A DNA stretch of 64,000 nt, taken from CAUZWH01 sp965224275. Its GTDB lineage: Bacteria > Pseudomonadota > Alphaproteobacteria > SHVV01. A program made the position numbers and the translations under genes. The stretch lies in the NCBI GenBank assembly GCA_965224275.1, contig CBDCYR010000013.1, forward strand, positions 1 to 64,000. The letters run 5' to 3'. The notes under the pieces were generated by a model. The model searched no databases, was not told the origin of the DNA, and was given only the letters and a program-made list of their open reading frames with translations. Shown in pieces: positions 52,101 through 61,404 of this stretch (positions within the stretch are counted from its first letter, which is position 1; each line of letters opens with the position of its first letter).

Positions 52101-53778
52101 AATGGCTGCCGCCGTCGTTGAATCCGAGCAGGTTTGGACGCGGACCGATCAATGAGTTGAGCGACATCACCTCGTATTCGCGCGTCGAATCGATCGCTGG
52201 GTTGGTGACCTGGGCGAAATTCTGTTTGAAGTATTTGAAAAGCAGCGTTGGGCGCCGCGACAATACCGCGAGCGGCGTATCGGTGCCCATCGACCCGATC
52301 GGGTCGTCGCCACCGCCGGCCATTGGCTTGAGAAAGAAGTTGAGGTCGTCTTGGGTAAAGCCAAACGCCTGCTGGCGATCGAGCAGCGTTTCGGCGCTGG
52401 GGCGTTGCGGTTTGATCTTGCCCGGCAGGTCGTCAACCATGATCTGGGTGCGCGCCAGCCACTTCGCATACGGTTTTGCCGCCGCGAGTGACGCTTTCAG
52501 TTCAGTGTCGTCGATGATGCGTTGCTCGTCGAGGTCGAGCAGGAACATCCTTCCCGGTTGCAGCCGCCATTTCTTGACGATCTTCGCTTCGGGAATGTCG
52601 AGCACGCCGGTTTCCGATCCGCCAATGACCATACCGTCATCGGTGATGAGATAGCGTGCGGGGCGAAGACCGTTGCGATCGAGGGTTGCGCCGATTTGCC
52701 TTCCATTGGTGAAGGCGACACTCGCAGGTCCATCCCACGGCTCCATGACCGCGGCGTGATACTCGTAGAACGCGCGCCGCTCATCGTCCATCAGCGGGTG
52801 GTTCTCCCACGCTTCAGGGATCATGAGCATCGCCGCGTGCGCCAAGGGGTAACCACCGAGGTGCAAAAGTTCGAGCGCGTTGTCGAAGCAGGCGGTATCG
52901 GATTGGCCTTCGGGAATGATTGGCCACAGTTTTGCCAAATCATCGCCGAACAGTTCCGACATCATCGAGCCGCGGCGTGCGGCCATGGCGTTGATATTGC
53001 CGCGAACCGTATTGATCTCGCCATTGTGGCAAATCATGCGATAGGGATGAGCAAGGCGCCACGACGGAAATGTGTTGGTTGAGAATCGTTGGTGGACGAT
53101 GGCGAGTGCGCTGACCATTCGCGCGTCGTTGAGATCGTCGTAGTAATTGACGATCTGGGTCCCCATCAGCATGCCTTTGTAGACGATGGTTCGGGCCGAT
53201 AGGGAGCAGATGTAGAAATCGTCGAGCCCGGGGAGCGCGCTGTCGACGGTTGCGTTTTCGACCAACTTACGGATGACATAAAGTTTGCGTTCAAACGCAT
53301 CGGTGTCGGTGAGATTGGCCGCGCGGCCGATAAAAACCTGACGGATTCGTGGCTCGGTGGATTTGACGCCTGCGCTCAGCATCGTGTTGTTGACGGGAAC
53401 ATCGCGCCAGCCGAGAACGCTCTGGCCCTCATCCGCGATATGACGCTCGATGATCCGCTCGAGTTCGGCGCGGGCACTGTCGTCCTGCGGTAGAAACACC
53501 ATGCCCACCCCACAATGCTCGGGCTCGGGCACCGTGACTCCCAGCGGTTCGCACGCCGCTTTCAACAGAGCATGTGGAATTTGTACGAGAATTCCGGCGC
53601 CGTCCCCGGCCAGCGGATCGGCGCCGACCGCACCGCGGTGCTCCAGATTAACCATGATCTGAAGCCCGTAGCGGACGATATCATGGCTCTGCTCGCCACT
53701 GATATTAGCGACGAATCCGACGCCGCAGGAATCATGTTCATACTGCGGGTCATAGAGGCCCTGGGGTTTGGGTAACAT
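49174..53778 (-). CDS. gltB: Glutamate synthase (NADPH) large subunit
   Basis: A 1534-residue subunit. It starts with a 17-residue leader before Cys18 in 'HDSCGVGFVA', which becomes the N-terminal nucleophile of the class II glutaminase domain (to about 420). A central domain follows, then the FMN/2-oxoglutarate-binding synthase domain (about 800-1210) with 'GEGGEEPDRY', 'KPGEGGQLPG' and the 3Fe-4S ligands in 'CIMMRKCHLNTCPVG' (C-x5-C-x4-C, near 1138), and a C-terminal beta-helix domain with Gly-rich repeats. It converts glutamine and 2-oxoglutarate into two glutamates. The upstream region is AT-rich and probably contains the promoter, as no other gene precedes it on that strand. Confidence 0.98.
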   Translation of the reverse strand: MLPKPQGLYDPQYEHDSCGVGFVANISGEQSHDIVRYGLQIMVNLEHRGAVGADPLAGDGAGILVQIPHALLKAACEPLGVTVPEPEHCGVGMVFLPQDDSARAELERIIERHIADEGQSVLGWRDVPVNNTMLSAGVKSTEPRIRQVFIGRAANLTDTDAFERKLYVIRKLVENATVDSALPGLDDFYICSLSARTIVYKGMLMGTQIVNYYDDLNDARMVSALAIVHQRFSTNTFPSWRLAHPYRMICHNGEINTVRGNINAMAARRGSMMSELFGDDLAKLWPIIPEGQSDTACFDNALELLHLGGYPLAHAAMLMIPEAWENHPLMDDERRAFYEYHAAVMEPWDGPASVAFTNGRQIGATLDRNGLRPARYLITDDGMVIGGSETGVLDIPEAKIVKKWRLQPGRMFLLDLDEQRIIDDTELKASLAAAKPYAKWLARTQIMVDDLPGKIKPQRPSAETLLDRQQAFGFTQDDLNFFLKPMAGGGDDPIGSMGTDTPLAVLSRRPTLLFKYFKQNFAQVTNPAIDSTREYEVMSLNSLIGPRPNLLGFNDGGSHLRLEVSQPILTNAALEKIRRIEEHGKGAFRTKTLEITYPAVAGAAGMEPALRRLCSEAHAAVREGFNILILSDRSTDSDRIPIPSLLATSAAHHYLIREGLRTETGLVVETGEAREVHHFCTLAGYGAEAVNPYLAFETLWTLSEEFPDISWSQIRRNYIQSVNKGMLKVMAKMGISTHFSYCGAQIFDAVGLSGDFVAAYFTGTATRVEGVSLPEIAAESVARHQHAYGDAPIYRHMLDPGGEYAFRLRGEDHQWTPDTVAKLQHAVRGNQAKTYKDFAELVNNQNERLMTLRGLFDLDFTGEPIPINEVEAAKDIVKRFSTGAMSFGSISREAHTTLAVAMNRIGGKSNTGEGGEEPDRYQLLPNGDLMRSAIKQVASGRFGVTAEYLVNADQLQIKIAQGAKPGEGGQLPGNKVDTNIAKVRYSTPGVGLISPPPHHDIYSIEDLAQLIFDLKNANPAAWISVKLVSEVGVGTVAAGVSKARADHITISGYEGGTGASPLTSLTHAGSPWEIGLAETHQTLVLNGLRGRSAVQVDGGLRTGRDVVIGAMLGADEFGFSTAPLIATGCIMMRKCHLNTCPVGIATQDPDLRAKFTGKPEHVVNYFFFIAEEIRELMAKLGFRTFNEMIGRTDKLNTRKASDHWKAHGIDLSNLIYKPDVGPEIATYKCEEMYHPIDKQLDHKLIELAAPALSERKAVQIEMPIRNVNRTFGAMLSGEIAKRYGHTGLPEDTISIKTKGSAGQSFGAWGARGISFELEGDANDYIGKGLCGARIAVYPPRDSRIVAAENIIIGNTVLYGAVGGECYFAGVAGERFCVRNSGAIAVVEGVGDHGCEYMTGGIAVVIGAVGRNFAAGMSGGIAYVLDEAGDFERRCNLAMVELGSIDADETTPEADRDTILRDITGYEKYDATRLILLIERHLHYTNSVRARDILANWDDYIGKFVKVMPVDFRRAVREMADQPEMVSEQTEAAAE

Positions 53779-54076
53779 CGGTATGTTCTGTGATAATTAT
53801 GTTTTATTTCAATATCTTGTTGTCAGTCTTTCGTTTGTAAGATTTGGTAACAATCCACATAAAGCGTACGGTTATTTGCGCTCTTATGAGGCGCGGAGCC
53901 GGCGACCCTACACGAACTCATCGGTTTACGACAAGCGCGTACTACCGCGCTAACCACGCACCCACGCGCGTAACCCTTCGTTGTAGCCAGCGCGCGCCAC
54001 CGATACCTCGCGGCTCCAGCGCGGCGGCCTTATTATACGGATGGGGCGTCTGATCGAGCAATTGCGGCCCCAACAA
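53779..54076. other. AT-rich intergenic region upstream of gltB
   Basis: The first 90 bases before the gltB ATG are strikingly AT-rich compared with the rest of the window and must hold the gltB promoter. A CTGACA box with an ACATAAT stretch about 18 bp on (minus strand, near 53800-53835) is a weak candidate. No frame in the region looks like a gene. Confidence 0.5.
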
Positions 54077-54105
54077 CAAACGCCCCGGTCAAGCCGGGGC
54101 GTTCG
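54077..54105 (-). terminator. Rho-independent terminator of the 54.1-54.9 kb gene
   Basis: On the minus strand AACGCCCCGGC-ttga-CCGGGGCGTTTGTTGTT forms a 10-bp stem followed by T-rich sequence, about 20 bp after the distal stop at 54126. Its position supports the longer, nonsense-interrupted gene model. Confidence 0.85.
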
Positions 54106-54125
54106 CTGGGCCTTAGGTACCCGGA

Positions 54126-54923
54126 CTAACTACCGGTTAGGCTATTCCAGTAGCGGTGATTGAGCTTCCACACCTGATGATCGTGGGCGCGCCAGATGCA
54201 TCCGCGCAAGGTGTCTTGGGTGAATTCCTCGACCGCGGTGAGGCAGCGCTCATAGGCACGCTCCGCAAGGCGCACCGCTTTGGGGCTGAAACCCTGAAGA
54301 TTTTCGTTGTCGAACGTTTTCCCCTAAAGTTTGAGTCGGCGTTCCTGATCGACGCGCCCGTATTCGGGCAAGGCGTTGATCAGTTGGTTCGTCAAGTCCG
54401 TTACTTCGCGGGGAACACCACCTCGATCGACGATCTTTTCGCCGATCGCTCGCCGTATGGTCGCCGTGTGAACGACTTCGTCGGGTTCGTGAGGGCGGCG
54501 GTATTTACGCAACGGCACTGGCCGAAGCGCGACTTTAGTCCCTACTTTGAGGCTCACATGATCGACTTCAAGACCGGATAGGGCGTCGGCCGGCAAGCTG
54601 ACTCGAACCGCGGCGAAGCCACGATCGGTCCTAAACTTGAGCTTGGTGGTCGGCAGCGAGATAGATTGGCCGCTTCTGGTGTGGGCGACAATTTGGAGGT
54701 CGTCGCTACCCGGAACCGGGGTGTATTGCGTCATATAGCTCGGCGAAGCTCGGTCCGGCTCCATGCAGAACGACGTGAACTCGGCGTAGCACTCGTTGCC
54801 GACGCAATTCAGCGGTTTTGCCATATTGGTCGCCACGAGGCCAAGAATTTGAGGTTCCGCCGAGGCATGGCCGAACGGTAGTAAAGCCAAAACAGCTAGG
54901 ATCGAGAGAACTCTGATACGCAT
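54126..54923 (-). pseudogene. Secreted hypothetical protein interrupted by an amber codon
   Basis: The gene starts at the ATG at 54923 behind AGGAGG, with a clear signal peptide (about 1-22, 'ILAVLALLPFGHASA'). The mature part has 'NCVGNECYAEFTSFCMEP' with three Cys and a beta-rich middle section. A TAG at 54326-54324 ends the first 199 residues, but the same frame runs on for 65 more codons with normal codon use ('ENLQGFSPKAVRLAERAYER', 'TLRGCIWRAHDHQVWKL') to a stop at 54126, immediately before a terminator. I do not recognise the family; it is likely a periplasmic protein of unknown role. A shortened, possibly folded product may still be made. Confidence 0.65.
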
Positions 54924-55092
54924 GTTTTGCCTCCTGTGGTGAGAGCGCCTCGTCGGCGCGGCACGACGTCTGATCTATCATCTTGACTGGTTTCGCAGGG
55001 CGAATAAAGCATATGTGCCAACCCGTTTGAAATAGAACAAAAAAATGGCACCATGCGCCGCGACGCACGGTGTGATGGGATTTCGAAATCGA

Positions 55093-57045
55093 ATGACGGA
55101 GATCACAGGCGATACGCTCCCGAAGATGCTAATCGAACGCGCCAAGCTAAGTGCTGCGCAAACAGCTATCCGCGAGAAGGGCCACGGGATCTGGCAGTCG
55201 TGGACCTGGCTTCAGGTCGCCGCCAATGTGCGCGCAATGGCGCTCGGGCTGCATCAGCTCGGGCTCGCTCGTGGCGATAAGGTCGCTGTGATTGGCGATA
55301 ACCGGCCTCATTTGTATTGGGCGATTGCCGCGGTTCAGTCGATGGGTGGGGTTCCTGTGCCGCTTTATCAGGATGCTGTCGCCGAAGAGATGCACTACGT
55401 CCTCGACCATGCCGAGGCGCGCTTTGCCGTGGTCGAAAATCAGGAGCAAGTTGACAAACTGTTCTCGATCAAGGACCGCTGCCCCAATCTTGAACATATC
55501 GTGTATGCGGATCCGCGAGGTCTGCGACACTACGAGCAGCCGTTTTTGCACGGGGTCGAGGAGATCTCCGCGACAGGCCAAATTGTCGACGGCGAGCATC
55601 CCGATCTATTCGATGTCGAGGTCGCGAAGGGATCGGGCGGCGATCTGTCAGTGATTCTCTATACCTCGGGAACAACAGGACGGCCCAAAGGCGTGATGCT
55701 GAGCTTCGACAACATCATCATTAGTGCGCGCAACGCCAACAAACTGGAGCAGATCCGTAACGACGAGGAGGTGCTGGCCTATTTGCCGATGGCGTGGGTG
55801 GGCGATCACATCTTTTCGTACGGCCAGGCTATTGTTGCCGGCTTTACAGTGAACTGCCCGGAAAGCGCCGATACTGTGATGATCGATCTGCGTGAGCTGG
55901 GCCCAACCTTCTTCTTCGCACCGCCCGCTATCTTTGAGAACATCCTGACCCAGGTGACCATTCGCATGGAGGATGCGGGCTGGCTCAAGAAAAAGATGTT
56001 CAGCTTCTTTATGAACGTCGCCGGGCGGTCGGGGTCGAAGATCCTCGAGAACCGATCGGTTTCGCTGGGAGATCGCCTTCTCTACGCTCTTGGACAACTG
56101 TTCGTTTACGGACCGCTTCGCAACGTGCTGGGATTTAGCCGGCTACGGCGCGTCTACACGGCGGGCGAGGCGATTGGGCCGGAGATCTTCGAATTCTATC
56201 GCTCGCTCGGCATCAATATGAAGCAGCTCTACGGCCAGACCGAAGCCAGCGTCTACGTCACGATTCAGCCGGACAACGAAATCAAGCTCGATTCGGTGGG
56301 CGTACCGGCGCTCGATTGCGAAATCGACTTGACCGACGAGGGTGAGGTTATTTACCGAAGCCCTGGCGTATTCATGGGCTACTACAAAAACGAGGAAGCC
56401 ACGGCGGAAACCAAAACCGAAGACGGCTGGGTGCGTACCGGCGACGCCGGATTGATCGATGACGACGGGCATTTGAAAATTATTGACCGCGCCAAGGATG
56501 TTGGCCGGCTCAACGACGGCACGTTGTTTGCGCCGAAATATCTGGAAAACAAGCTCAAGTTCTTTGCCTTCATCAAGGAAGCCGTATGTCTTGGCGCGGG
56601 GCGGAACTATGCCGCGGCGATGATCAATATTGATCTTGACGCGGTCGGCAACTGGGCGGAACGGCGCAACATGGCATACACCAGCTACTCGGATCTCGCA
56701 ATGCGGGACGAGGTGTATGATCTGGTTCAGGAGAACATAGAAGCGGTGAATCGGGATCTTGCCGATGATCCCGACCTGGCCGGCTCGCAGATTCAGCGTT
56801 TTCTGATTCTGCATAAAGAGCTTGATGCCGATGATGGCGAACTGACTCGGACCCGAAAAGTTCGCCGTCGTATCATTGCCGAGCGCTATGAAGACCTGAT
56901 CGAGGCACTGTACTCCGACTCGAAGGTGGTCTCGGTCGAAGCGAAAGTGACGTTCGAAGATGGCCGCGAGGGAGTCATGAAAGCCGATCTTCAGGTTCGC
57001 AATGTTCCGGTCAGCGAACCCGAACCGCTTCGTAAAGCTAGCTAG
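55093..57045 (+). CDS. AMP-forming long-chain acyl-CoA synthetase family protein
   Basis: A 650-residue member of the ANL superfamily, FadD/ACSL-type. It begins 'DTLPKMLIERAK' and 'REKGHGIWQSWTW'. The P-loop is 'LSVILYTSGTTGRPKGVML' near residue 190; a long middle segment includes 'FFFAPPAIFENI'; 'YGQTEAS' near residue 394 and 'DGWVRTGDAGLIDDDGHL' near residue 459 follow, with the catalytic Lys-bearing C-terminal domain to 650. I favour the ATG at 55093 (MTEITGDT); one at 55045 is in frame. It heads an operon with a HAAT importer, 25 bp before LivG, so it likely activates the imported carboxylate rather than dietary fatty acids. This AMP-ligase + Liv set recurs in aromatic-degrading alphaproteobacteria. 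Confidence 0.92.
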   Translation: MTEITGDTLPKMLIERAKLSAAQTAIREKGHGIWQSWTWLQVAANVRAMALGLHQLGLARGDKVAVIGDNRPHLYWAIAAVQSMGGVPVPLYQDAVAEEMHYVLDHAEARFAVVENQEQVDKLFSIKDRCPNLEHIVYADPRGLRHYEQPFLHGVEEISATGQIVDGEHPDLFDVEVAKGSGGDLSVILYTSGTTGRPKGVMLSFDNIIISARNANKLEQIRNDEEVLAYLPMAWVGDHIFSYGQAIVAGFTVNCPESADTVMIDLRELGPTFFFAPPAIFENILTQVTIRMEDAGWLKKKMFSFFMNVAGRSGSKILENRSVSLGDRLLYALGQLFVYGPLRNVLGFSRLRRVYTAGEAIGPEIFEFYRSLGINMKQLYGQTEASVYVTIQPDNEIKLDSVGVPALDCEIDLTDEGEVIYRSPGVFMGYYKNEEATAETKTEDGWVRTGDAGLIDDDGHLKIIDRAKDVGRLNDGTLFAPKYLENKLKFFAFIKEAVCLGAGRNYAAAMINIDLDAVGNWAERRNMAYTSYSDLAMRDEVYDLVQENIEAVNRDLADDPDLAGSQIQRFLILHKELDADDGELTRTRKVRRRIIAERYEDLIEALYSDSKVVSVEAKVTFEDGREGVMKADLQVRNVPVSEPEPLRKAS

Positions 57046-57070
57046 TTGGCAATGCCTGGAAGCCCAGCCG

Positions 57071-57913
57071 ATGAACGACGCAACCTCTAATCCCGTAGAG
57101 CTGGGTGCTGGTCTGGAGGGTGTGCCTTCTATCAAGAACGTTGGCGACGCTCTGCTCACAGTCGATGCGGTTAGTTTATCGTTTGGCGCCGTGCACGCCC
57201 TTATTGGTGTCAGTTTTGAGATCCGCGAGCGTCAAGTTCTCGCCATTATCGGACCCAACGGGGCCGGTAAAACCACCATGCTAAATGTTTTGAATGGCTG
57301 GTACCCGCCGGACAGTGGGACAATCACGTTCAGGGGTAAAACGCAGCCTCGGATGCGGCCGCACGAAGCCGCAAGCCTCGGAATCGCGCGAACATTTCAA
57401 AATGTAGCGCTGTTTCGCGGTATGTCGACCCTCGACAACATCATGACCGGCCGCAACCTCAAGATGAAACGAAACTTCCTGCTTCAAGCGCTCTATTGGG
57501 GCCCCGGGCAACGCGAGGAGATCGAGCATCGCGAATATGTCGAGCGGATTATCGAATTCCTTGAGATTGAGGCGATCCGTAAAGTTCCGGTCGGTCGGTT
57601 GCCATACGGTTTGCAAAAACGCGTGGAATTGGGCCGTGCCTTAGCCGCGGAACCGACACTTTTGCTGCTCGATGAGCCGATGGCTGGGATGAACTCCGAA
57701 GAGAAAGAAGACATGTGCCGTTTCATCCTTGACGTGAACGATGAATTCGGCACAACGATCGCGCTGATCGAGCACGATATGGGGGTCGTTATGGACATCT
57801 CCGACCGCATCGTCGTGCTCGATTATGGTCGCAAGATTGCCGACGGTCCGCCCGAGGAGGTCCGCGAAGATGAAGGCGTGATCAGTGCGTATCTTGGGGT
57901 GGCACGCGAGTAA
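57071..57913 (+). CDS. ABC transporter ATP-binding protein, LivG type
   Basis: A 280-residue HAAT ATPase with a 30-residue unconserved N-terminal extension. Walker A 'GPNGAGKTT' near residue 65, signature 'LPYGLQKRVELGRAL' near residue 178 (diverged from LSGGQ), Walker B 'LLLLDEPMAGMNSEEK' near residue 197 and H-loop 'LIEHDMGVVMDIS'. The ATG at 57071 is chosen where the ORF becomes co-linear with relatives; 23 upstream codons overlap the synthetase gene. It is the first transporter gene of the operon, with LivH starting 14 bp after its stop. Confidence 0.93.
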   Translation: MNDATSNPVELGAGLEGVPSIKNVGDALLTVDAVSLSFGAVHALIGVSFEIRERQVLAIIGPNGAGKTTMLNVLNGWYPPDSGTITFRGKTQPRMRPHEAASLGIARTFQNVALFRGMSTLDNIMTGRNLKMKRNFLLQALYWGPGQREEIEHREYVERIIEFLEIEAIRKVPVGRLPYGLQKRVELGRALAAEPTLLLLDEPMAGMNSEEKEDMCRFILDVNDEFGTTIALIEHDMGVVMDISDRIVVLDYGRKIADGPPEEVREDEGVISAYLGVARE

Positions 57914-57926
57914 AGGCCGGCGCCTG

Positions 57927-58862
57927 ATGGAATTCCTCGTAAGCATCTTCGTCAATCCGTTCATCGATATTGTAACGGAGCCGATCTTTTTCGTTGAGGT
58001 GGTGATCGGCGGCATCCTCACCGGCGTGATGTATTCGCTGGTGGCGCTTGGTTTCGTGCTGATCTTTAAAGCATCGGGCGTTTTCAATTTCGCTCAAGGG
58101 GTCATGGTGTTGTTCGCGGCACTCACACTGGTGGGCCTGATGGAGCAAGGGTTCCCAGCGTGGGCGGCCTTGATCGTGACCGTAATCGTGATGGTGATTC
58201 TCGCGATCCTGATCGAGCGCCTAGTTCTACGGCCATTGGTCAATCAGGCCGACATTATCCTGTTCATGGCGACCATAGGGCTGACCTTCTTTCTCCAAGG
58301 ACTGGGTGAGATAATGTGGGGCGCCAATGTCAAGAAACTCGACATTGGCTTGCCGGATGGTCCGGTCGAATTCGGCGGCATCTTACTCAACCAGTTCGAC
58401 CTCAGCGCTGCTGTTATCTCCGCGGTGCTCGTCGCGGTGTTAGCGATCGTTTTTCAGCGGACAAAAATCGGCCGGGCGTTACGCGCGGTTGCGGACGACC
58501 ATCAGGCTGCGCTATCGGTCGGCATATCTTTGACAACAATCTGGGTAGTGGTGTGGTCCGTGGCGGGAATCGTGGCGCTGGTGGCTGGCATTATGTGGGG
58601 ATCCAAGAGCGGCGTGCAGTTCAGCCTATCGCTGATCGCGCTGAAGGCGCTGCCAGTGCTAATCCTAGGAGGATTTACGTCCGTTCCCGGCGCGATCGTT
58701 GGCGGCCTCATCATTGGAGTGGGTGAAAAAGTCGCCGAGGTCTATTGGGGCCCGGCTCTGGGTGGCGCGATTGAGAACTGGTTCGCCTATGTAATCGCCG
58801 TGATTTTCCTGTGGTTCCGTCCGCAGGGTTTGTTCGGCGAGCGCATTATCGAAAGGGTTTGA
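57927..58862 (+). CDS. Branched-chain amino acid-type ABC permease, LivH
   Basis: A 311-residue membrane protein with about eight helices, typical of LivH. The segment 'GILTGVMYSLVALGFVLIFKASG' in pattern near residue 32 and 'FNFAQG' just behind it are the usual LivH start. 'GRALRAVADDHQAALSVGI' in pattern near residue 183 is the coupling loop to the ATPase. 'FTSVPGAIVGGLIIG' near residue 250 is also typical. The start is the ATG at 57927. It forms the permease heterodimer with LivM, whose gene starts 3 bp downstream. Confidence 0.93.
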   Translation: MEFLVSIFVNPFIDIVTEPIFFVEVVIGGILTGVMYSLVALGFVLIFKASGVFNFAQGVMVLFAALTLVGLMEQGFPAWAALIVTVIVMVILAILIERLVLRPLVNQADIILFMATIGLTFFLQGLGEIMWGANVKKLDIGLPDGPVEFGGILLNQFDLSAAVISAVLVAVLAIVFQRTKIGRALRAVADDHQAALSVGISLTTIWVVVWSVAGIVALVAGIMWGSKSGVQFSLSLIALKALPVLILGGFTSVPGAIVGGLIIGVGEKVAEVYWGPALGGAIENWFAYVIAVIFLWFRPQGLFGERIIERV

Positions 58863-58865
58863 CAA

Positions 58866-59942
58866 TTGCTTTATCGAGAGGCGGGACAGTTCCGGACCAG
58901 TTATCAGGCGGACCAAGCGATATTCCCTATCGTCCAGGACCGGGTAGTCGTCAGCGCTGCCATACTAATCGCGTTCCTGATCGTACCATGGATCGCCAGC
59001 GAGTACTGGTTACAGGCGATCCTCATTCCCTTCTTGATCCTAGCGTTGGCCGCCATAGGCCTCAATATTCTTACTGGTTATGCCGGGCAGCTCTCATTGG
59101 GAACAGGCGGTTTCATGGCAGTGGGTGCCTACGCCACTTATAAGATGACAACGGCGTTTCCCGAGATCAACATCATCGTGTTGGTTCTTGTATCAGGACT
59201 CTTTGCTGCTGGCGTCGGGGTTTTCTTTGGCATCCCTAGTCTTCGGGTCAAGGGGTTTTATCTTGCCGTCGCAACCCTGGCCGCCCAGTTCTTTCTGATT
59301 TGGTTATTCAACCGAGTGCCTTGGTTCGTCAATTATGCGCCGTCTGGGACGATCACCGTCCCGCCGCGTGAATTCTTTGGCATCATGGTGACCGGTCCGG
59401 AGGCAAGCGCCGAGGCGCGTTATCTCGTTTGTCTTGCGCTTTTGACGTTCCTCGGATTGCTTGCAAAAAACTTGGTGCGCAGCAATGTTGGCCGCGCCTG
59501 GATGGCGATCCGTGACATGGATGTTGCTGCCGAGATTATCGGTATCCGTCCGTTCCGCTCGAAGCTGCTCGCATTTGCGATCAGCTCGTACTATTGCGGT
59601 GTCGCCGGCGCGTTATTTTTTGCGTTCTATCTCGGTGGTGTCGAAACACTAGCGTTCGATGTAACACTATCGTTCTTGGTGTTGTTCATGGTCATCATTG
59701 GCGGTCTGGGCAGTATTCTGGGTTCGATCCTCGGCGCCGCGTTTATCGTCATCCTTCCGATCGCACTAACAAACATTCCCGAGTTGCTCGAATTGCCTCT
59801 TTCAGGCGGCCTAGCAAAGAAGATGGAGTTCATGATCTTCGGCGGTCTGATTATAGTCTTTTTGATCGCCGAACCACTAGGGTTAGCGAGGTTGTGGCAA
59901 ATCGGCAAAGAGAAGCTCAGGCTATGGCCCTTCCCTCATTAG
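58866..59942 (+). CDS. Branched-chain amino acid-type ABC permease, LivM
   Basis: A 358-residue permease with roughly nine hydrophobic helices and a TTG start at 58866. LivM hallmarks are 'IGLNILTGYAGQLSLGTGGFMAVGAY' in pattern near residue 65, 'FFGIPSLRVKGFYLAVATLA' near residue 118, the coupling segment 'GRAWMAIRDMDVAAEIIGI' near residue 209 and 'FMVIIGGLGSILGSILGAAF' near residue 272. It partners LivH. The binding-protein gene follows after a 101-bp gap with its own strong ribosome site, which may give higher expression of the binding protein. Confidence 0.92.
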   Translation: MLYREAGQFRTSYQADQAIFPIVQDRVVVSAAILIAFLIVPWIASEYWLQAILIPFLILALAAIGLNILTGYAGQLSLGTGGFMAVGAYATYKMTTAFPEINIIVLVLVSGLFAAGVGVFFGIPSLRVKGFYLAVATLAAQFFLIWLFNRVPWFVNYAPSGTITVPPREFFGIMVTGPEASAEARYLVCLALLTFLGLLAKNLVRSNVGRAWMAIRDMDVAAEIIGIRPFRSKLLAFAISSYYCGVAGALFFAFYLGGVETLAFDVTLSFLVLFMVIIGGLGSILGSILGAAFIVILPIALTNIPELLELPLSGGLAKKMEFMIFGGLIIVFLIAEPLGLARLWQIGKEKLRLWPFPH

Positions 59943-60043
59943 AACTAGGTCTACGCTCATTGGCTAGGTAGTATCAGCGTGTTAAACAGGGCCAACAATA
60001 TCATCAGGGCAACATCTAACAATCAGCACGAGGAGGATAAATC

Positions 60044-61360
60044 ATGTCATTTAGAAACCTTGGAATCGCACTTATCGGCGCCGCCGTCGCCATCACCGGC
60101 GCGGCGTCGATCCCAGCGCAAGCTGAAGAATTGTTTATCCCCAATTTTTCCTACCGGTCTGGCCCGTTTGCGCCGAATGGCATTCCGTTCGCCAACGGTG
60201 CTCGAGATTTTCTCGACATGATCAATAAGCGCGATGGCGGGCTGCAGGGGGTAAAGATCATCTATGAAGAATGCGAAACGGGCTACGACACCAAACTGAT
60301 TGTCGAATGCTACGAGCGCCTTAAGAACAAGCACGGTGGTGTTCGCTACGTCCACCCCAACAGCACGGGCGGGACCTATCAGCTCATTCCGAAAGCTACA
60401 GTCGATAAAGTCGTCATCCATTCCATCGGCTACGGCAGGACAGCTGCCGCCGACGGGCGCGTCTTCCCTTGGGTATTCAATTTCCCAACAACGTACTGGA
60501 GCCAAGCCTCTGCGTTCATCAAATATGTTGGATCGCAAGAAGGTGGAATGGGGAATCTGAAGGGCAAGAAGATTGCTCTGGTCTATCACAACAGCGCATA
60601 CGGTAAAGAGCCGATTCCGACGCTGGAGGTTCTGGCCGACAAGCACGGCTATGAACTGCTCCTGCTTCCGGTTGACTCGCCCGGTCAAGAACAGACCGCG
60701 ACGTGGCTACAAGTTCGCCGTGGCAAACCCGACTACGTGTTCCTTTGGGGTTGGGGCGTGATGAATCAGGTCGCGATCAAAAGCGCAACCCTCATCAATT
60801 TCCCGATGGATCATATGATAGGGGTCTGGTGGTCAGGATCCGAGTCGGACGTGGTTCCCACGGGCGAGTTTGCGAAGGGCTATAAGTCCGGGACGTTCCA
60901 CGCTACCGGGCACGGCACGGCGGTCCACGCGGACATCCTGAAACATGTTTACAACGGTGATCTCGCCGAGGCCAAAAAGAACAACTTTGGCGAGGTTCTC
61001 TACAACAGGTCCATTCTGGGCCATACCTTCGGGCTGGAGGCGATTAACAATGCTATGAATAAATATGGCAAGGGCAAGGTGCCGGCGCCCGAGCAGGTTC
61101 GTTGGGGATTCGAGAATCTCAAGATCGACGAAGCGCGTCTCGCCGAACTTGGTCTCAAGGGCTTCACTCGAGCGATAGCAGTTTCCTGCGAAGATCACGA
61201 GGGCAACGGTCCGGTACTAATCCAACAATGGAACGGGTCGGAGTGGAAACTAATTACCGACTGGATTACCCCGATTCGTGAGGTCGTCCGGCCGATGATC
61301 GAGCAAGCGGCTGCCAAATACGCGAAAGAGAACAACATCACGCCGCGTGACTGCTCGTAA
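60044..61360 (+). CDS. HAAT-family ABC transporter substrate-binding protein
   Basis: A 438-residue type I periplasmic binding protein with a signal peptide (about 1-27, 'AVAITGAASIPAQA'). A GAGGAGG site 8 nt before the ATG implies strong translation. The mature N-terminus 'EELFIPNFSYRSGPFAPNGI' in pattern departs from amino-acid-binding LivJ and resembles binding proteins in aromatic-acid or acyl-compound HAAT operons. Typical fold markers are 'KIALVYHNSAYGKEPI' near residue 181 and 'KPDYVFLWGWGVMNQ' near residue 228. The ligand cannot be read from sequence; the flanking CoA ligases suggest a carboxylate. Confidence 0.92.
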   Translation: MSFRNLGIALIGAAVAITGAASIPAQAEELFIPNFSYRSGPFAPNGIPFANGARDFLDMINKRDGGLQGVKIIYEECETGYDTKLIVECYERLKNKHGGVRYVHPNSTGGTYQLIPKATVDKVVIHSIGYGRTAAADGRVFPWVFNFPTTYWSQASAFIKYVGSQEGGMGNLKGKKIALVYHNSAYGKEPIPTLEVLADKHGYELLLLPVDSPGQEQTATWLQVRRGKPDYVFLWGWGVMNQVAIKSATLINFPMDHMIGVWWSGSESDVVPTGEFAKGYKSGTFHATGHGTAVHADILKHVYNGDLAEAKKNNFGEVLYNRSILGHTFGLEAINNAMNKYGKGKVPAPEQVRWGFENLKIDEARLAELGLKGFTRAIAVSCEDHEGNGPVLIQQWNGSEWKLITDWITPIREVVRPMIEQAAAKYAKENNITPRDCS

Positions 61361-61404
61361 GTTCAGTCACATTGGTTGCGTTACAGTACGTGTACGCGTA
61401 AGCG

